From a bacterium endosymbiont of Escarpia laminata (lineage in GTDB: Bacteria > Pseudomonadota > Gammaproteobacteria > Chromatiales > Chromatiaceae): a stretch of 64,000 nucleotides of DNA. The position numbers and the translations under genes are program-made. Position 1 is the stretch's first letter; every line of letters begins with the position of its first letter. The stretch spans positions 186,001 to 250,000 of the forward strand of contig QGON01000069.1 in NCBI GenBank assembly GCA_003660235.1. The letters are read 5' to 3'. Below, in pieces: positions 53,640 to 62,746 of this stretch. The notes beneath the pieces are model-generated. The model did not search any database, was not told the origin of the DNA, and worked only from the letters and a program-made list of their open reading frames with translations.

Positions 53640-54635
53640 ATGTCCACCATTACCGAATGTCTTTCCCAGGTCAGATTGGGTGAACCACAAGTCCACCACA
53701 ATCTCGTTCTTTTTCCGTTGATCGCAGAAAAGAGCACCGAACCCCACTATCTCTTGCTGGATGAGGCCCTGGCGCGGGGATGCGCCCGCGTGACCGAAGT
53801 ATCCGAGTCAGGCTCTGTCCCGGAACTCAGGTTCGTCAACGAATGTGATCGTCCGGTGTTACTCCTCGACGGCGAGGAACTGGTGGGAGCAAAGCAGAAC
53901 CGCATACTCAATCTCACGGTTATGGCGCCAGCCCACAAGAGCATCATCATTCCTGTCTCCTGCGTGGAGGCGGGACGGTGGCGGGCCGAATCTGCCGACT
54001 TTGCCAGTGCCAAGCGCGCACACTATGCCGCAGGAAAAGCGAGCAAGGCAGCCCATGTAAGTGCATCCCTGCGCAATTCCGGCACCCGGCGTAGCGATCA
54101 GTCGGCAGTCTGGCAGGATATATCGGAAAAGTCTGCGCGAATGCAGGCCCACTCCAGGAGTGAAGCCGCTGCCGCGATGTACCAGCAGCATCGCGCCAGT
54201 CTGGACGATTTTCTCCAGGCTTTTCTACCGGTTGAAGAACAGGCCGGAGCGATGTTCGCAGTGAATGGCAGGATTGTAGGGCTGGATCTGTTTGACAGCC
54301 CCGCAACCCTTTCAAACCTGCTGGGCAAGCTTGTGGAAAGCTACGCGCTGGATGCTATCGACACGATGCAGACAGGGCCAGAGGGAGCGGCAACTGACGA
54401 CCCTCAAGTGATGCTGGATGACACCGCTAGGGCGGCAGTGGAATGCTTTCCTGCCGTGGGTGAAGGTGAGGATCTGCGCCTCCACGGCGAACGGCTCACC
54501 GGGGGTGCGCTGGTGAAGGAAGATCGGGTTATCCATCTCTGTGCCTTCAGGTTACAGGGCAGGGACAATGCTGCTGACCATGGAGGAAGCCGGTTTGCGA
54601 GGGCATCGCAACGCCGTAGTAGGTGGATACACTAG
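53640..54635 (+). CDS. ARPP-1 / DUF6569 family protein
   Basis: 331 residues with an excellent AGGAGG site 6 nt before the ATG. The core matches the ARPP-1 family: HHNLVLFPLIAEKSTEPHYLLLDEALARG, VLLLDGEELVGAKQNRILNLTVMAPAHKSIIIPVSCVEAGRW and FLPVEEQAGAMFAVNGRIVGLDLF. The last ~25 residues (ADHGGSRFARASQRRS) are atypical and run into a repeat, so the original C-terminus may be altered. Biochemical role unknown. It follows the VWA gene in the same direction. Confidence 0.86.
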   Translation: MSTITECLSQVRLGEPQVHHNLVLFPLIAEKSTEPHYLLLDEALARGCARVTEVSESGSVPELRFVNECDRPVLLLDGEELVGAKQNRILNLTVMAPAHKSIIIPVSCVEAGRWRAESADFASAKRAHYAAGKASKAAHVSASLRNSGTRRSDQSAVWQDISEKSARMQAHSRSEAAAAMYQQHRASLDDFLQAFLPVEEQAGAMFAVNGRIVGLDLFDSPATLSNLLGKLVESYALDAIDTMQTGPEGAATDDPQVMLDDTARAAVECFPAVGEGEDLRLHGERLTGGALVKEDRVIHLCAFRLQGRDNAADHGGSRFARASQRRSRWIH

Positions 54636-54641
54636 AACCCT

Positions 54642-54723
54642 GTCATTGCGAGGGAGCGCAGCGACCGCGGCAATCTCCTGCTACGGAGTACAACCCAGGG
54701 AGATTGCTATGCTTGCAATGACG
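54642..54723. repeat. CATTGCGAGGGAGCGCAGCG-type intergenic palindrome
   Basis: GTCATTGCGAGGGAGCGCAG... (54642-54680) and ...GAGATTGCTATGCTTGCAATGACG (54699-54723) are inverted arms. This dyad type is frequent in many proteobacterial genomes as an interspersed repeat. It directly abuts the ARPP-1 gene stop. Confidence 0.75.
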
Positions 54724-54876
54724 AAAAATGTCATTCATCCATAGGCTCCCTAAGGCCGGCGGAGGGTATGGAAAGTCCATAGCACTATCAGAAATCATGG
54801 ATAATGATACTGCGACAAGCGCTTGCGATAGACTCAGGCAGAGGAGAGGCGCTTTTTCCAAGGAGGCGTACCACAA

Positions 54877-55335
54877 ATGGGCATAGGCACAAAACTCATC
54901 CACAGAATTCGGGCCGACTACCAACTTGATTGGCAGGGTATCCACGGTGTATCTCACTGGAGCCGGGTCAGACAGAATGGTTTGCGATTGGCGGTAGAAA
55001 ATAGAGTGGATACCAGCGTCATTGAACTGTTCAGTGTCATTCACGATAGTTGCAGAGTGAATGACACAAACGATCCTGAACATGGGCCAAGGGCGGCCAG
55101 GTATGCTGAAATCTTGCGGACTGAAGGGATAATCCGGCTGACTGATGGCCAGATGAAGCAGTTAACGGCAGCCTGTGAAGGACACACCCACTCTCATACT
55201 CACGCAGATATGACCATTGCAACCTGCTGGGATGCAGACAGACTCGATTTGGGGCGAGTCGGTATAAGACCCGATCCACAGCGGATGGCGACGCAGGCGG
55301 GTGCCCTGCTGGCAAAAACCGCCGAGTATCTGTGA
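54877..55335 (+). CDS. Small HD-domain-like phosphohydrolase
   Basis: 152 residues. The arrangement HGVSHWSRVRQNG, FSVIHDSCRVNDTNDPEHGPRAARYA, AACEGHTHSHTHAD and WDADRLDLGRVG gives the H...HD...H...D pattern of metal-dependent HD hydrolases, with HD replaced by HDS in the second motif. The substrate (nucleotide or other phosphate) is unknown. It is 9 nt upstream of the methyltransferase gene, probably in the same transcript. Confidence 0.82.
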   Translation: MGIGTKLIHRIRADYQLDWQGIHGVSHWSRVRQNGLRLAVENRVDTSVIELFSVIHDSCRVNDTNDPEHGPRAARYAEILRTEGIIRLTDGQMKQLTAACEGHTHSHTHADMTIATCWDADRLDLGRVGIRPDPQRMATQAGALLAKTAEYL

Positions 55336-55344
55336 GCGCAGAAC

Positions 55345-55926
55345 ATGGACTACTATGAAAAAAATGCTGGGGCATTTATTGAATCGACCCTCCAGGTTGA
55401 CATGCAACCGCTTTATCAGCGTTTTCTTCCGCTGTTGCCAAGGTATGCTCATATTTTGGATGCTGGCTGCGGTTCTGGCCGCGATGCCAGGCATTTCATC
55501 AAAAATGGTTATCAGGTCACTGCTTTCGACGCCTCCACCGAGATTGCTGCCTTGGCTGAAAAAGAGATCGGACAATCAGTCCAAGTGCAACGTCTGCAAG
55601 ATATTCATTATCAAAACCAGTTCGATGGCATCTGGGCCTGCGCGTCGCTGCTGCATGTTCCCGCCAAAGAGTTACCAGATGTTTTCCATCGACTGACAGA
55701 TGCGTTGAAGCCCAATGGTGTGATCTACTGCTCATTCAAATATGGTCGGGGCGAATACGAAAAACAGGGCCGTCGATTCACCGATCTGGATGAGGCAGAG
55801 CTGCAGTCATTGGTAGGTGAGACCGAAACTCTGACAATAAAGGAATTGTGGGTTACGGCTGACCTCAGGCCAGGGCGAGATCATGAGCGATGGCTGAATG
55901 GAATTCTGGTAAGTTGTTGTGATTGA
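55345..55926 (+). CDS. Class I SAM-dependent methyltransferase
   Basis: 193 residues. Motif I ILDAGCGSGRDARHF, acidic loop TAFDAS, motif IV FDGIWACASLLHVPAKELPDVFHRL and motif post-I YCSFKYGRGEYEKQGRRFTDLDEAEL. This kind of small methyltransferase commonly acts on small molecules. Beside the PLD-helicase it could instead belong to a defence unit; no DNA methylase target motif (NPPY/DPPF) is seen. Confidence 0.88.
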   Translation: MDYYEKNAGAFIESTLQVDMQPLYQRFLPLLPRYAHILDAGCGSGRDARHFIKNGYQVTAFDASTEIAALAEKEIGQSVQVQRLQDIHYQNQFDGIWACASLLHVPAKELPDVFHRLTDALKPNGVIYCSFKYGRGEYEKQGRRFTDLDEAELQSLVGETETLTIKELWVTADLRPGRDHERWLNGILVSCCD

Positions 55927-55971
55927 GAGTGATATTGACCTGACTATGTAACAGGCTGACTTCCAGAATAG

Positions 55972-58830
55972 ATGAAAAAATCAAACCAATCATTAGTCAC
56001 CGGTGGTCAATCAGACCCGTTCCTCCCCCAGTTGCTCGATGCCATTAACCAGGCCACTGAGATCGATATCACCGTGGCTTTTATTCGTCAGAGTGGTCTG
56101 GGTCTTATCTTTGATGCATTGAGAGATGCAATGGATCGCCGCGCGGTGATTCGGGTGCTGACGTCTGACTATCTGGATGTGACCGAGCCGCAGGCGTTGC
56201 GGCGGTTAATGCTGCTGGCGGAGCGTGGGGCGGATGTTCGGTTGTTCTCAACGGCTGGCGATCCCAGCTTTCACATCAAGTCTTATATCTTTCTGCGTCG
56301 TGACGGTGACGATCTCTTCGACGGTTGCGCTTTTGTCGGTTCCAGCAATATCTCCAATATGGCACTGACCCGTGGTCTGGAGTGGAATCTGAGGGTGGAT
56401 TACCCGGCGGATTCGACCAAGTTTCTGGAGATCTTTGACAAATTTGAGGCGCTGTTCTCTGATTCGCGGCTATTTCCATTAACCCATGCTTGGATCGACG
56501 GCTATTCGGCGCGGCGTAGGGTGACATTGCGAGTGGTCAGTGGTGAGCCGGAAGAGGAGCCACTGCCAGCTACACCAACCGAGATTCAGGCAGAGGCGCT
56601 GCTGGCATTGCAGGCCACTCGAATTGCTGGTTATCGGCGCGGTTTAGTGGTGTTGGCCACGGGACTGGGTAAGACTTGGCTGGCGGCCTTTGATGTGCAA
56701 CAGATCAAAGCCAAGCGAGTGCTGTTCGTCGCCCATAGGGAAGAGATTCTAATGCAGGCTGAGGATACATTCGCTCGCATTCAGCCCGAAGCAAGCATTG
56801 GTTACTACAAGGGTAATGTCAGGGATAGTGAGGCAGATTTTATCTTCGCCTCGATTCAGACCCTGGGGCGGGACGAACATCTGCGACAGTTTGCGCCGGA
56901 CTGTTTCGACTATATTGTGGTGGATGAATTTCATCATGCCAACGCCCCCACCTATCGTCGCCTGATCAACTATTTCCAGCCGGGTTTCATGCTCGGTCTG
57001 ACGGCGACGCCGGAGCGTACTGATCAGGCGGACATACTTTCGTTGTGCGATGACAACTTGGTATTTGAGAGGAATTTCGTCGAGGGTATCAATGCGGATC
57101 TGCTGTGCCCGTTTCACTACCACGGCATTCATGACAGGACCGTGGAATATACCGAGATCCCTTGGCGTAATGGACGTTTTGATCCCCATGAGCTGAGTAA
57201 CCAGCTGGCCACCCGTGCCCGAGCCAGACACGCGCTTTCTGTGTGGAGGGAACTGCGCCAGAGCCGGACGCTGGCGTTCTGTGTCTCTCGTTCTCACGCC
57301 GAGTTTATGGCGGACTATTTCAAAAATAAGGGAATTCGCGTAGCGGCTGTACATGCCGAATCAGAACTGCCACGCCACGCGGCATTGAATCAGCTGGAGA
57401 GTGGCAAGCTGGAGGTGATCTTCTCGGTCGATTTGTTCAATGAGGGAACCGACCTTCCCTCCATAGATACCGTAATGATGCTCCGACCTACCGAGTCGAA
57501 AATCCTCTTCCTGCAGCAGTTGGGACGTGGTTTGCGCCTGCATCCCGGTAAGGCACATCTGCAAGTGCTGGACTTCATCGGTAATCACAAAGCGTTTTTG
57601 AACAAGCCGGAATCCCTGTTTGGGGTCTCCTCCCTGCGTGAATTCGTGCGGCGGCAACAGGGTGACGATCTGCCCCTGCCCAAGGGTTGTTATGCCAATT
57701 ACGATTTAGGTGTGATCGATTTTCTAAACGAAGTGATCCGAACCCTGCCACAAGGGATTGTTGAGACCTACGAACAGTTGAAGTCGGTGGAGCAACGGCG
57801 ACCCAATGCGGTTGAGATGTATCGCGCCAAGGCGAACTTTTCACATATTAGGAATAGATTTGATTCATGGTTTGATTTGGTTGCAGATCGTGGAGGACTG
57901 GATGCGGCTCAGAAAAGGGTTTTGAAACGCCACTGCGCCTACTTTCTTGAAGTCGAAAAGGCTGCCATGACCAAGTCGTATAAGATGGTGTTGGTGGAGG
58001 CGCTGCTGGAACTCAATGGTTTCATCCAGCAGCAAACCATTCATGATCTGGCGATCCGTTCCAGCGAGATTCTGTTACGCCGCCCGCCATTGATGATGAG
58101 GGATCTGCCAGGGGATTTTCAGAAACTGGCTGAAGTCATTGATGCCCGCCCTGGTTCGTGGATCGCTTACTGGAGAAGAAACCCAGTGAATGCATTTATC
58201 GGCGGTAATACCAACCAGAACCAGCCATTCTTTGCGTTGGTTGGTGACCGGTTGAAATCCAATTTTGAATTGGCAGCCGAAGATCGCGATAGCTTTCACG
58301 CCATGCTGCAGGAACTGGTTGATTACAAATTGGCCATGTATATGGATCGCGAGCAGCCAGACCCGGTAGAGACGCTGCCTGTTGTGATGGAAGCGGGTGG
58401 TGATTGGAATCAAATCACCTATTATCCCAATCTCAAGATCGCCTGTGGTCATTTCAAAGGCGCAGATGGTGAAGATGAAACCAAGGTAAAAATTGCGCCA
58501 CGTCATCGTATAGACCCCACGCGTCACTTTATCGCCCGTGCCACCGGCAACTCCATGGATGGTGGAAAGAATCCGATCTGTGATGGTGATTTTCTATTGT
58601 TGGAATGGATCAACTCTGCCCAGGCCGGTTCGAACCAGAATAAGATCATGGCTGTAAAGCTAAAGGATGATGACCAGTATATTCTGCGGATAGTGCGAAA
58701 ACGTGGTGAGAATGACTACTATCTAGAGGCAAAAAACTCCGACTATGCTGATTTGTATGTTACAGAAGAGATGCGTACATTCGCTCGTTTTATCAAGGTG
58801 ATCGCCTTGGATGAAGTGATGGAAGTGTGA
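55972..58830 (+). CDS. PLD-helicase-DUF3427 fusion with C-terminal S24-like domain
   Basis: 952 residues. N-terminal phospholipase D-type domain (about 20-170; HIKSYIFLRRDGDDLF then FVGSSNISNMALTRGLEWN), a superfamily 2 helicase (LATGLGKTWLAAF, VVDEFHHANAP, GLTATPERTD, FSVDLFNEGTDLPSID, QQLGRGLRLHPGK), a DUF3427-like linker and a C-terminal S24/LexA-type peptidase fold (RATGNSMDGGKNPICDGDFLLLEW). The S24 nucleophile Ser861 is present, but the lysine position reads LRIVRK (Arg906). Related helicases are found in phage-defence loci. It follows the methyltransferase gene by 45 nt. Confidence 0.9.
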   Translation: MKKSNQSLVTGGQSDPFLPQLLDAINQATEIDITVAFIRQSGLGLIFDALRDAMDRRAVIRVLTSDYLDVTEPQALRRLMLLAERGADVRLFSTAGDPSFHIKSYIFLRRDGDDLFDGCAFVGSSNISNMALTRGLEWNLRVDYPADSTKFLEIFDKFEALFSDSRLFPLTHAWIDGYSARRRVTLRVVSGEPEEEPLPATPTEIQAEALLALQATRIAGYRRGLVVLATGLGKTWLAAFDVQQIKAKRVLFVAHREEILMQAEDTFARIQPEASIGYYKGNVRDSEADFIFASIQTLGRDEHLRQFAPDCFDYIVVDEFHHANAPTYRRLINYFQPGFMLGLTATPERTDQADILSLCDDNLVFERNFVEGINADLLCPFHYHGIHDRTVEYTEIPWRNGRFDPHELSNQLATRARARHALSVWRELRQSRTLAFCVSRSHAEFMADYFKNKGIRVAAVHAESELPRHAALNQLESGKLEVIFSVDLFNEGTDLPSIDTVMMLRPTESKILFLQQLGRGLRLHPGKAHLQVLDFIGNHKAFLNKPESLFGVSSLREFVRRQQGDDLPLPKGCYANYDLGVIDFLNEVIRTLPQGIVETYEQLKSVEQRRPNAVEMYRAKANFSHIRNRFDSWFDLVADRGGLDAAQKRVLKRHCAYFLEVEKAAMTKSYKMVLVEALLELNGFIQQQTIHDLAIRSSEILLRRPPLMMRDLPGDFQKLAEVIDARPGSWIAYWRRNPVNAFIGGNTNQNQPFFALVGDRLKSNFELAAEDRDSFHAMLQELVDYKLAMYMDREQPDPVETLPVVMEAGGDWNQITYYPNLKIACGHFKGADGEDETKVKIAPRHRIDPTRHFIARATGNSMDGGKNPICDGDFLLLEWINSAQAGSNQNKIMAVKLKDDDQYILRIVRKRGENDYYLEAKNSDYADLYVTEEMRTFARFIKVIALDEVMEV

Positions 58831-58862
58831 TCCGTTCAGATGATTATTAGGAGACAATATGT

Positions 58863-59011
58863 ATGTCTACCATAGTCAGAAAAAAGATGCTCATATCGTA
58901 AGTCCCGTCAGGGATATTCAGGGGCAGAGCACGATTTAGTCAATAGTATACGAGAATATGGGTGAGTCTTTCAATTCACCTTACTTGTCAGTAAGTGAAT
59001 AGATGGCCTAA
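58863..59011. repeat. Decayed copy of antitoxin start plus ~95-nt repeat (copy 1)
   Basis: 58863-58894 copies the first ~32 nt of the antitoxin gene at 59543, with a one-base deletion in its A-run. 58916-59011 is a diverged copy of 59343-59436 (both contain CTTACTTGTCAGTAAGTG). Together they show a past duplication around the toxin-antitoxin genes. No intact gene lies in 58831-59108. Confidence 0.72.
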
Positions 59012-59108
59012 GATTTAGTTTATACCTATCTGCAAGGGCGCTATTGCGCCTTTGGTAGTAGGTTATCATGGTGTTTGTGAAAATATCACAAGACACATAG
59101 GTGATGAA

Positions 59109-59333
59109 ATGAATACAAAAGATCTGATTGATGAGGCAGTGTCACTTCCTGTGGAAGAGCGCGCGTTGGTATTCGATTCCTTGCTCAGAAGCCTAAACCA
59201 GCCAGAATCTGACATCGATAAAAATTGGTCGGCTGTAGCTCAAAGAAGGCTTGTTGAACTGCAGTCTGGAGCAGTGGACGCGGTACCAGGTGAGATAGTA
59301 TTTGAAAAAAAATGGAAAAGGTTCGATAAATGA
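59109..59333 (+). CDS. Addiction-module antitoxin (CHP02574 type), without toxin
   Basis: 74 residues from ATG 59109 (NTKDLIDEAVSLPVEERALVFDSLLRSLNQPESDIDKNW ... PGEIVFEKKWKRF). This is the short antitoxin family usually followed, with ATGA overlap, by a RelE/ParE toxin. The overlap ATGA exists at 59330, but the frame there reads into the repeat, not a toxin. The toxin gene has been lost or replaced. Confidence 0.87.
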   Translation: MNTKDLIDEAVSLPVEERALVFDSLLRSLNQPESDIDKNWSAVAQRRLVELQSGAVDAVPGEIVFEKKWKRFDK

Positions 59334-59342
59334 GTTTTTGGT

Positions 59343-59436
59343 GTTCAGGGGTAGACCACGCTTTATTCAATAATATGCGAGAAGATGGGGCTTTCAATTT
59401 ACCTTACTTGTCAGTAAGTGTTGAGAGGTGGCCTAA
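59343..59436. repeat. ~95-nt repeat, copy 2
   Basis: A diverged copy of 58916-59011, sharing the block CTTACTTGTCAGTAAGTG and GGCCTAA near its end. It lies between an orphan antitoxin and an intact toxin-antitoxin pair. Confidence 0.72.
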
Positions 59437-59542
59437 CTTCATATCAATTCCGGCTGGAATGCTATCGTACTCTCGGCGACAGGTTATTATGGTATCAAGT
59501 AATCAAGCTGATAGTAATAGCGAATAAATATGAGGATTAATA

Positions 59543-59731
59543 ATGTCTACCGTAGTTAGAAAAAAAGATGCCCACAGATTGGTTGACCAGCTACCGGAAA
59601 ATGCAACCTGGGAAGACTTGATGCACGAGATCTATGTACGTGAGGCTATTGAGAGTGGATTAGAAGACAGCAGGGCCGGCAGAACAAAAGATGTGAAGGA
59701 AATCAGAGGGAAACATGGACTCCCTGAATGA
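59543..59731 (+). CDS. RelB-like antitoxin
   Basis: 62 residues. C-terminal helix YVREAIESGLEDSRAGRTKDVKEIRGKHGL is typical of short type II antitoxins that wrap a RelE/ParE toxin; the N-terminus (VDQLPENATWEDLMHEI) would be the DNA-binding part. The stop overlaps the toxin start by 4 nt (ATGA). A remnant of the same start exists at 58863. Confidence 0.85.
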   Translation: MSTVVRKKDAHRLVDQLPENATWEDLMHEIYVREAIESGLEDSRAGRTKDVKEIRGKHGLPE

Positions 59732-60024
59732 AAGTTCACTGGACTGAAACGGCAGAACAGCATTTGGAGGCTATATATTCATACATTGCGCGAGACTCCA
59801 AAACATATGCGCTTCGTACGGTAGATCGGATTACAAAAAAATCACAGCAGATACGAGCGTTTCCTCTGTCTGGGCGTCAAGTTCCTGAATACGAAATGGA
59901 AGAAATCAGAGAAGTCTTTGTCGGCCCTTACAGAGTTATATATTACATAAAATCAAATCAAATTGATGTCATCGCGGTAATCCATGGAGCAATGGAAGTG
60001 CTGCGAGATACTGAAAACGATTGA
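59728..60024 (+). CDS. RelE/ParE-family toxin
   Basis: 98 residues. WTETAEQHLEAIYSYIARDSKTYALRTVDRIT, RAFPLSGRQVPEYEMEEIREVFVGPYRVIYYI and the C-terminal VIAVIHGAMEVL follow the RelE/ParE fold. ParE toxins poison gyrase and RelE toxins cut mRNA; sequence alone does not separate them here. It is paired with the preceding antitoxin by a 4-nt overlap. Confidence 0.9.
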   Translation: MKVHWTETAEQHLEAIYSYIARDSKTYALRTVDRITKKSQQIRAFPLSGRQVPEYEMEEIREVFVGPYRVIYYIKSNQIDVIAVIHGAMEVLRDTEND

Positions 60025-60094
60025 ATGTGGAGCAAGGTGCTTAAGGGCTGCGAAATAAATCTATTATTCCTGCCTGCTTATCTTTGGTAAGGCG

Positions 60095-62662
60095 ATGAAC
60101 TCGATTCCAGGCAAAGTTGTTGGTGGGTCAACTTATCTCTATGTTGATGTATTGCCTTATTTGGATAATGAACGGGCCTCGTACGTACAGAAAGCCGAGC
60201 AACTGGCTAAGGTTCAACGCCACGACCAATTTAACCTTGTACGTATTGACGGCGCTGGCCAAAGTATAGCGCTACTCAACTACCCCAGTTTTTCTGATGA
60301 CTCATTCCCTTTATTGCAAGAAAGCTGGCTGGTAAATTTAGATAGCTCAACTGTCAGCTACCGCACCTATGCTGATTCTCTCAACCCACCAATCCTTCGT
60401 CGCAAAGAGCTACTTCTCCAGCCGGATGACCCACGTCGCCAACTGTACGAAGAGCTGACCCGCACAGCAGAATCCATCGGCTTATTCGATGATCCAAAAC
60501 GCATCGGTTACCAGCGTCAATGGTTAGCGCTGATCCGTGAAAAGGGCTACCGAATAGAAGGGCATTCTTTGGTTCCGATCGGTAATGACGAATCGGTGGA
60601 AGAGGGCGAGGCGGATTTACCACCATTTCATGCCGATTGGGAAGCCTCTCGACAACTAACCGCCTTGGTTCGGTATGGCTTCTCCGCACCAGTACAGTCA
60701 CTAGCTCGCTATGTGTTTCTTGATGGAAGCCATCGGTTATTCGATTATGGTTGCGGTCGTGGAGATGATGTTCGTGGGTTGACCGAGAACGGTCTATCAG
60801 CGACAGGTTGGGATCCCTATTACGCACCAGATAACACCCTCTCGTCAGCGGATATTGTCAATCTTGGTTTCGTCATCAATGTAATAGAAGACTTCGACGA
60901 GCGCGTTGAGGCGCTCACCCGTGCCTGGTCGTTGGCAGAAAGGGTGCTGGTGGTTTCTGTGATGCTGGAAAACCAGAATGATCCTCGCGGTCAGCGGTTT
61001 CGCGATGGGGTGATGACTTTACGCGGGACTTTCCAAAAGTACTTCACCCAATCGGGGATTAAGACATTTCTTGAGCAGGTTCTGGATGAAGAGCCGATTC
61101 CCGTAGCGCCAGGCGTACTCTATCTGTTTCGCGATAAGGACATGGAACAGCGGTTTCTGATGGATCGATACCGCAGTAAGCATAATCGGCTTCGTACTCC
61201 ATCCACACAACAACGAGAACGTCCGAAGAGACAGCGCAGGGATCGGGTCGCTGAACGCATCGAAGCCTACCGGGAGCCGCTTAAGCGCTTATGGACGCAG
61301 TGGCTTCTCCTTGGGCGTAAGCCGGATAAATCTGAGGTGGAAGACCTCGTGACTCTGACAGGGGGCTTCGGCTCAGTACCCAAAGCACTACGTTTCTTGG
61401 AAAGGCGAAATGGACTAGCAGAAATACAGCAGGCAGCTTCACGGCGCGTTGACGATCTGGAGGTCTATTTTGCGCTCAATCAGTTCGAACGGCGACGCCC
61501 CTATAAACATCTAGAGAGAGGGTTGCAGCGCGATATCAAATCCTTTTTTGGTGACTACCGTAGCGCTCAGGTATCAGCTAGAGAGCTGTTATTCACTATT
61601 GCGGACACGCAAACGATCAAACAGGCATGTCAGCACGGGGCAGAGCATGGGCTCGGCTGGTTGGAAGAGGGCGAATCATTGCAACTTCATGCAAGCATGG
61701 TCGAGCAACTGCCCCCATTGCTGCGTATCTACTCGGGTTGTGCCGCAGTGCTTTATGGCGACTACCAAAATGCTGATCTAGTGAAGATACACATCAGATC
61801 AGGCAAGGTGAGTCTGATGCGGTTTGATGAGTTTGAAGACAAACCACTGCCTCGGATGATAGAGCGGGTCAAGATCAAACTCCGCGAGCAGGAGATCGAT
61901 TACTTTGCCTATGGAGAAGAGTACGAACCACCGTTCCTGTTTCGTAAGTCCCGCTATATCAACGAAGAGTTTCCCAACTACCCTGAGCAGGTTGCCTTTG
62001 AGGAGGCATTGGAAGGGGGTGAGCTATTCGACTTATCAGGTTATGGCCCTAAGCCAAGTGAGTTTCTTCAAACGCTGGAGATGAATCGATTGGCCATCGA
62101 TAAATTTGAATTAGTCCCCGCAACAACGATCCCGGATCTCGATACCCCCTGTGGTCAATACCTCACTTACCGCCAGCTCATCGAATGCGGTGAGACGCAA
62201 GCCCGAACCCGTCTACCGAACCTGCCCAAACAAGCCGAAAGTTACAACGCACTTCATGTTCTTGCGGTACAGGTACTCGATCCTGTTATCGACTACTTCG
62301 GTATGATCCACCTGACATATGGCTTCTGTTCTCCGGCTCTGGCCAGGGAGATACCTGGCCGTATCTCTCCCAAACTCGATCAGCATGCTTCTCATGAGCT
62401 GAATCGACTGGGTAACCCCGTCTGTCAGCGGCTTGGCGTTGCGGTGGATTTCATCGTAGAAGACGAGAGCATGCTGGAAGTGGCGCAGTGGGTGGTTGCC
62501 AATACGCCCTTTGACAGGCTCTACTTCTATGGCGACGGCAATCCTGTCCATGTGAGCTTTGGTCCGAATCACGATAGGCAGATCGTCCGCATGGTGACCA
62601 TCAAGTCTGGCAGGTTAGTGCCGCAGGTAGTATCTTCAGAGGCTTTCTTGGCGCTACGCTAA
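60095..62662 (+). CDS. DNA phosphorothioation-associated putative methyltransferase
   Basis: 855 residues. N-terminal ~110 residues (GKVVGGSTYLYVDVLPYL ... FNLVRIDGAGQSIALLNYPSF), a class I methyltransferase domain from about residue 210 (RLFDYGCGRGDDVRGL, TGWDPYYAPDN, GFVINVIEDFDERVEALTRAW) and a long C-terminal part. This family is associated with dnd phosphorothioation loci. None of dndA-E is in the window, so either the locus continues beyond the edge or this is a stand-alone copy. The role, probably a regulatory or modification accessory, is unproven. Confidence 0.88.
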   Translation: MNSIPGKVVGGSTYLYVDVLPYLDNERASYVQKAEQLAKVQRHDQFNLVRIDGAGQSIALLNYPSFSDDSFPLLQESWLVNLDSSTVSYRTYADSLNPPILRRKELLLQPDDPRRQLYEELTRTAESIGLFDDPKRIGYQRQWLALIREKGYRIEGHSLVPIGNDESVEEGEADLPPFHADWEASRQLTALVRYGFSAPVQSLARYVFLDGSHRLFDYGCGRGDDVRGLTENGLSATGWDPYYAPDNTLSSADIVNLGFVINVIEDFDERVEALTRAWSLAERVLVVSVMLENQNDPRGQRFRDGVMTLRGTFQKYFTQSGIKTFLEQVLDEEPIPVAPGVLYLFRDKDMEQRFLMDRYRSKHNRLRTPSTQQRERPKRQRRDRVAERIEAYREPLKRLWTQWLLLGRKPDKSEVEDLVTLTGGFGSVPKALRFLERRNGLAEIQQAASRRVDDLEVYFALNQFERRRPYKHLERGLQRDIKSFFGDYRSAQVSARELLFTIADTQTIKQACQHGAEHGLGWLEEGESLQLHASMVEQLPPLLRIYSGCAAVLYGDYQNADLVKIHIRSGKVSLMRFDEFEDKPLPRMIERVKIKLREQEIDYFAYGEEYEPPFLFRKSRYINEEFPNYPEQVAFEEALEGGELFDLSGYGPKPSEFLQTLEMNRLAIDKFELVPATTIPDLDTPCGQYLTYRQLIECGETQARTRLPNLPKQAESYNALHVLAVQVLDPVIDYFGMIHLTYGFCSPALAREIPGRISPKLDQHASHELNRLGNPVCQRLGVAVDFIVEDESMLEVAQWVVANTPFDRLYFYGDGNPVHVSFGPNHDRQIVRMVTIKSGRLVPQVVSSEAFLALR

Positions 62663-62746
62663 GTCAATGAATAAGGGTAAGTTCGTGGCTATGGAAGCTG
62701 ACGAAACCACCCACAAAATTCCCTATCTTTCTATAACGGAAACGGC

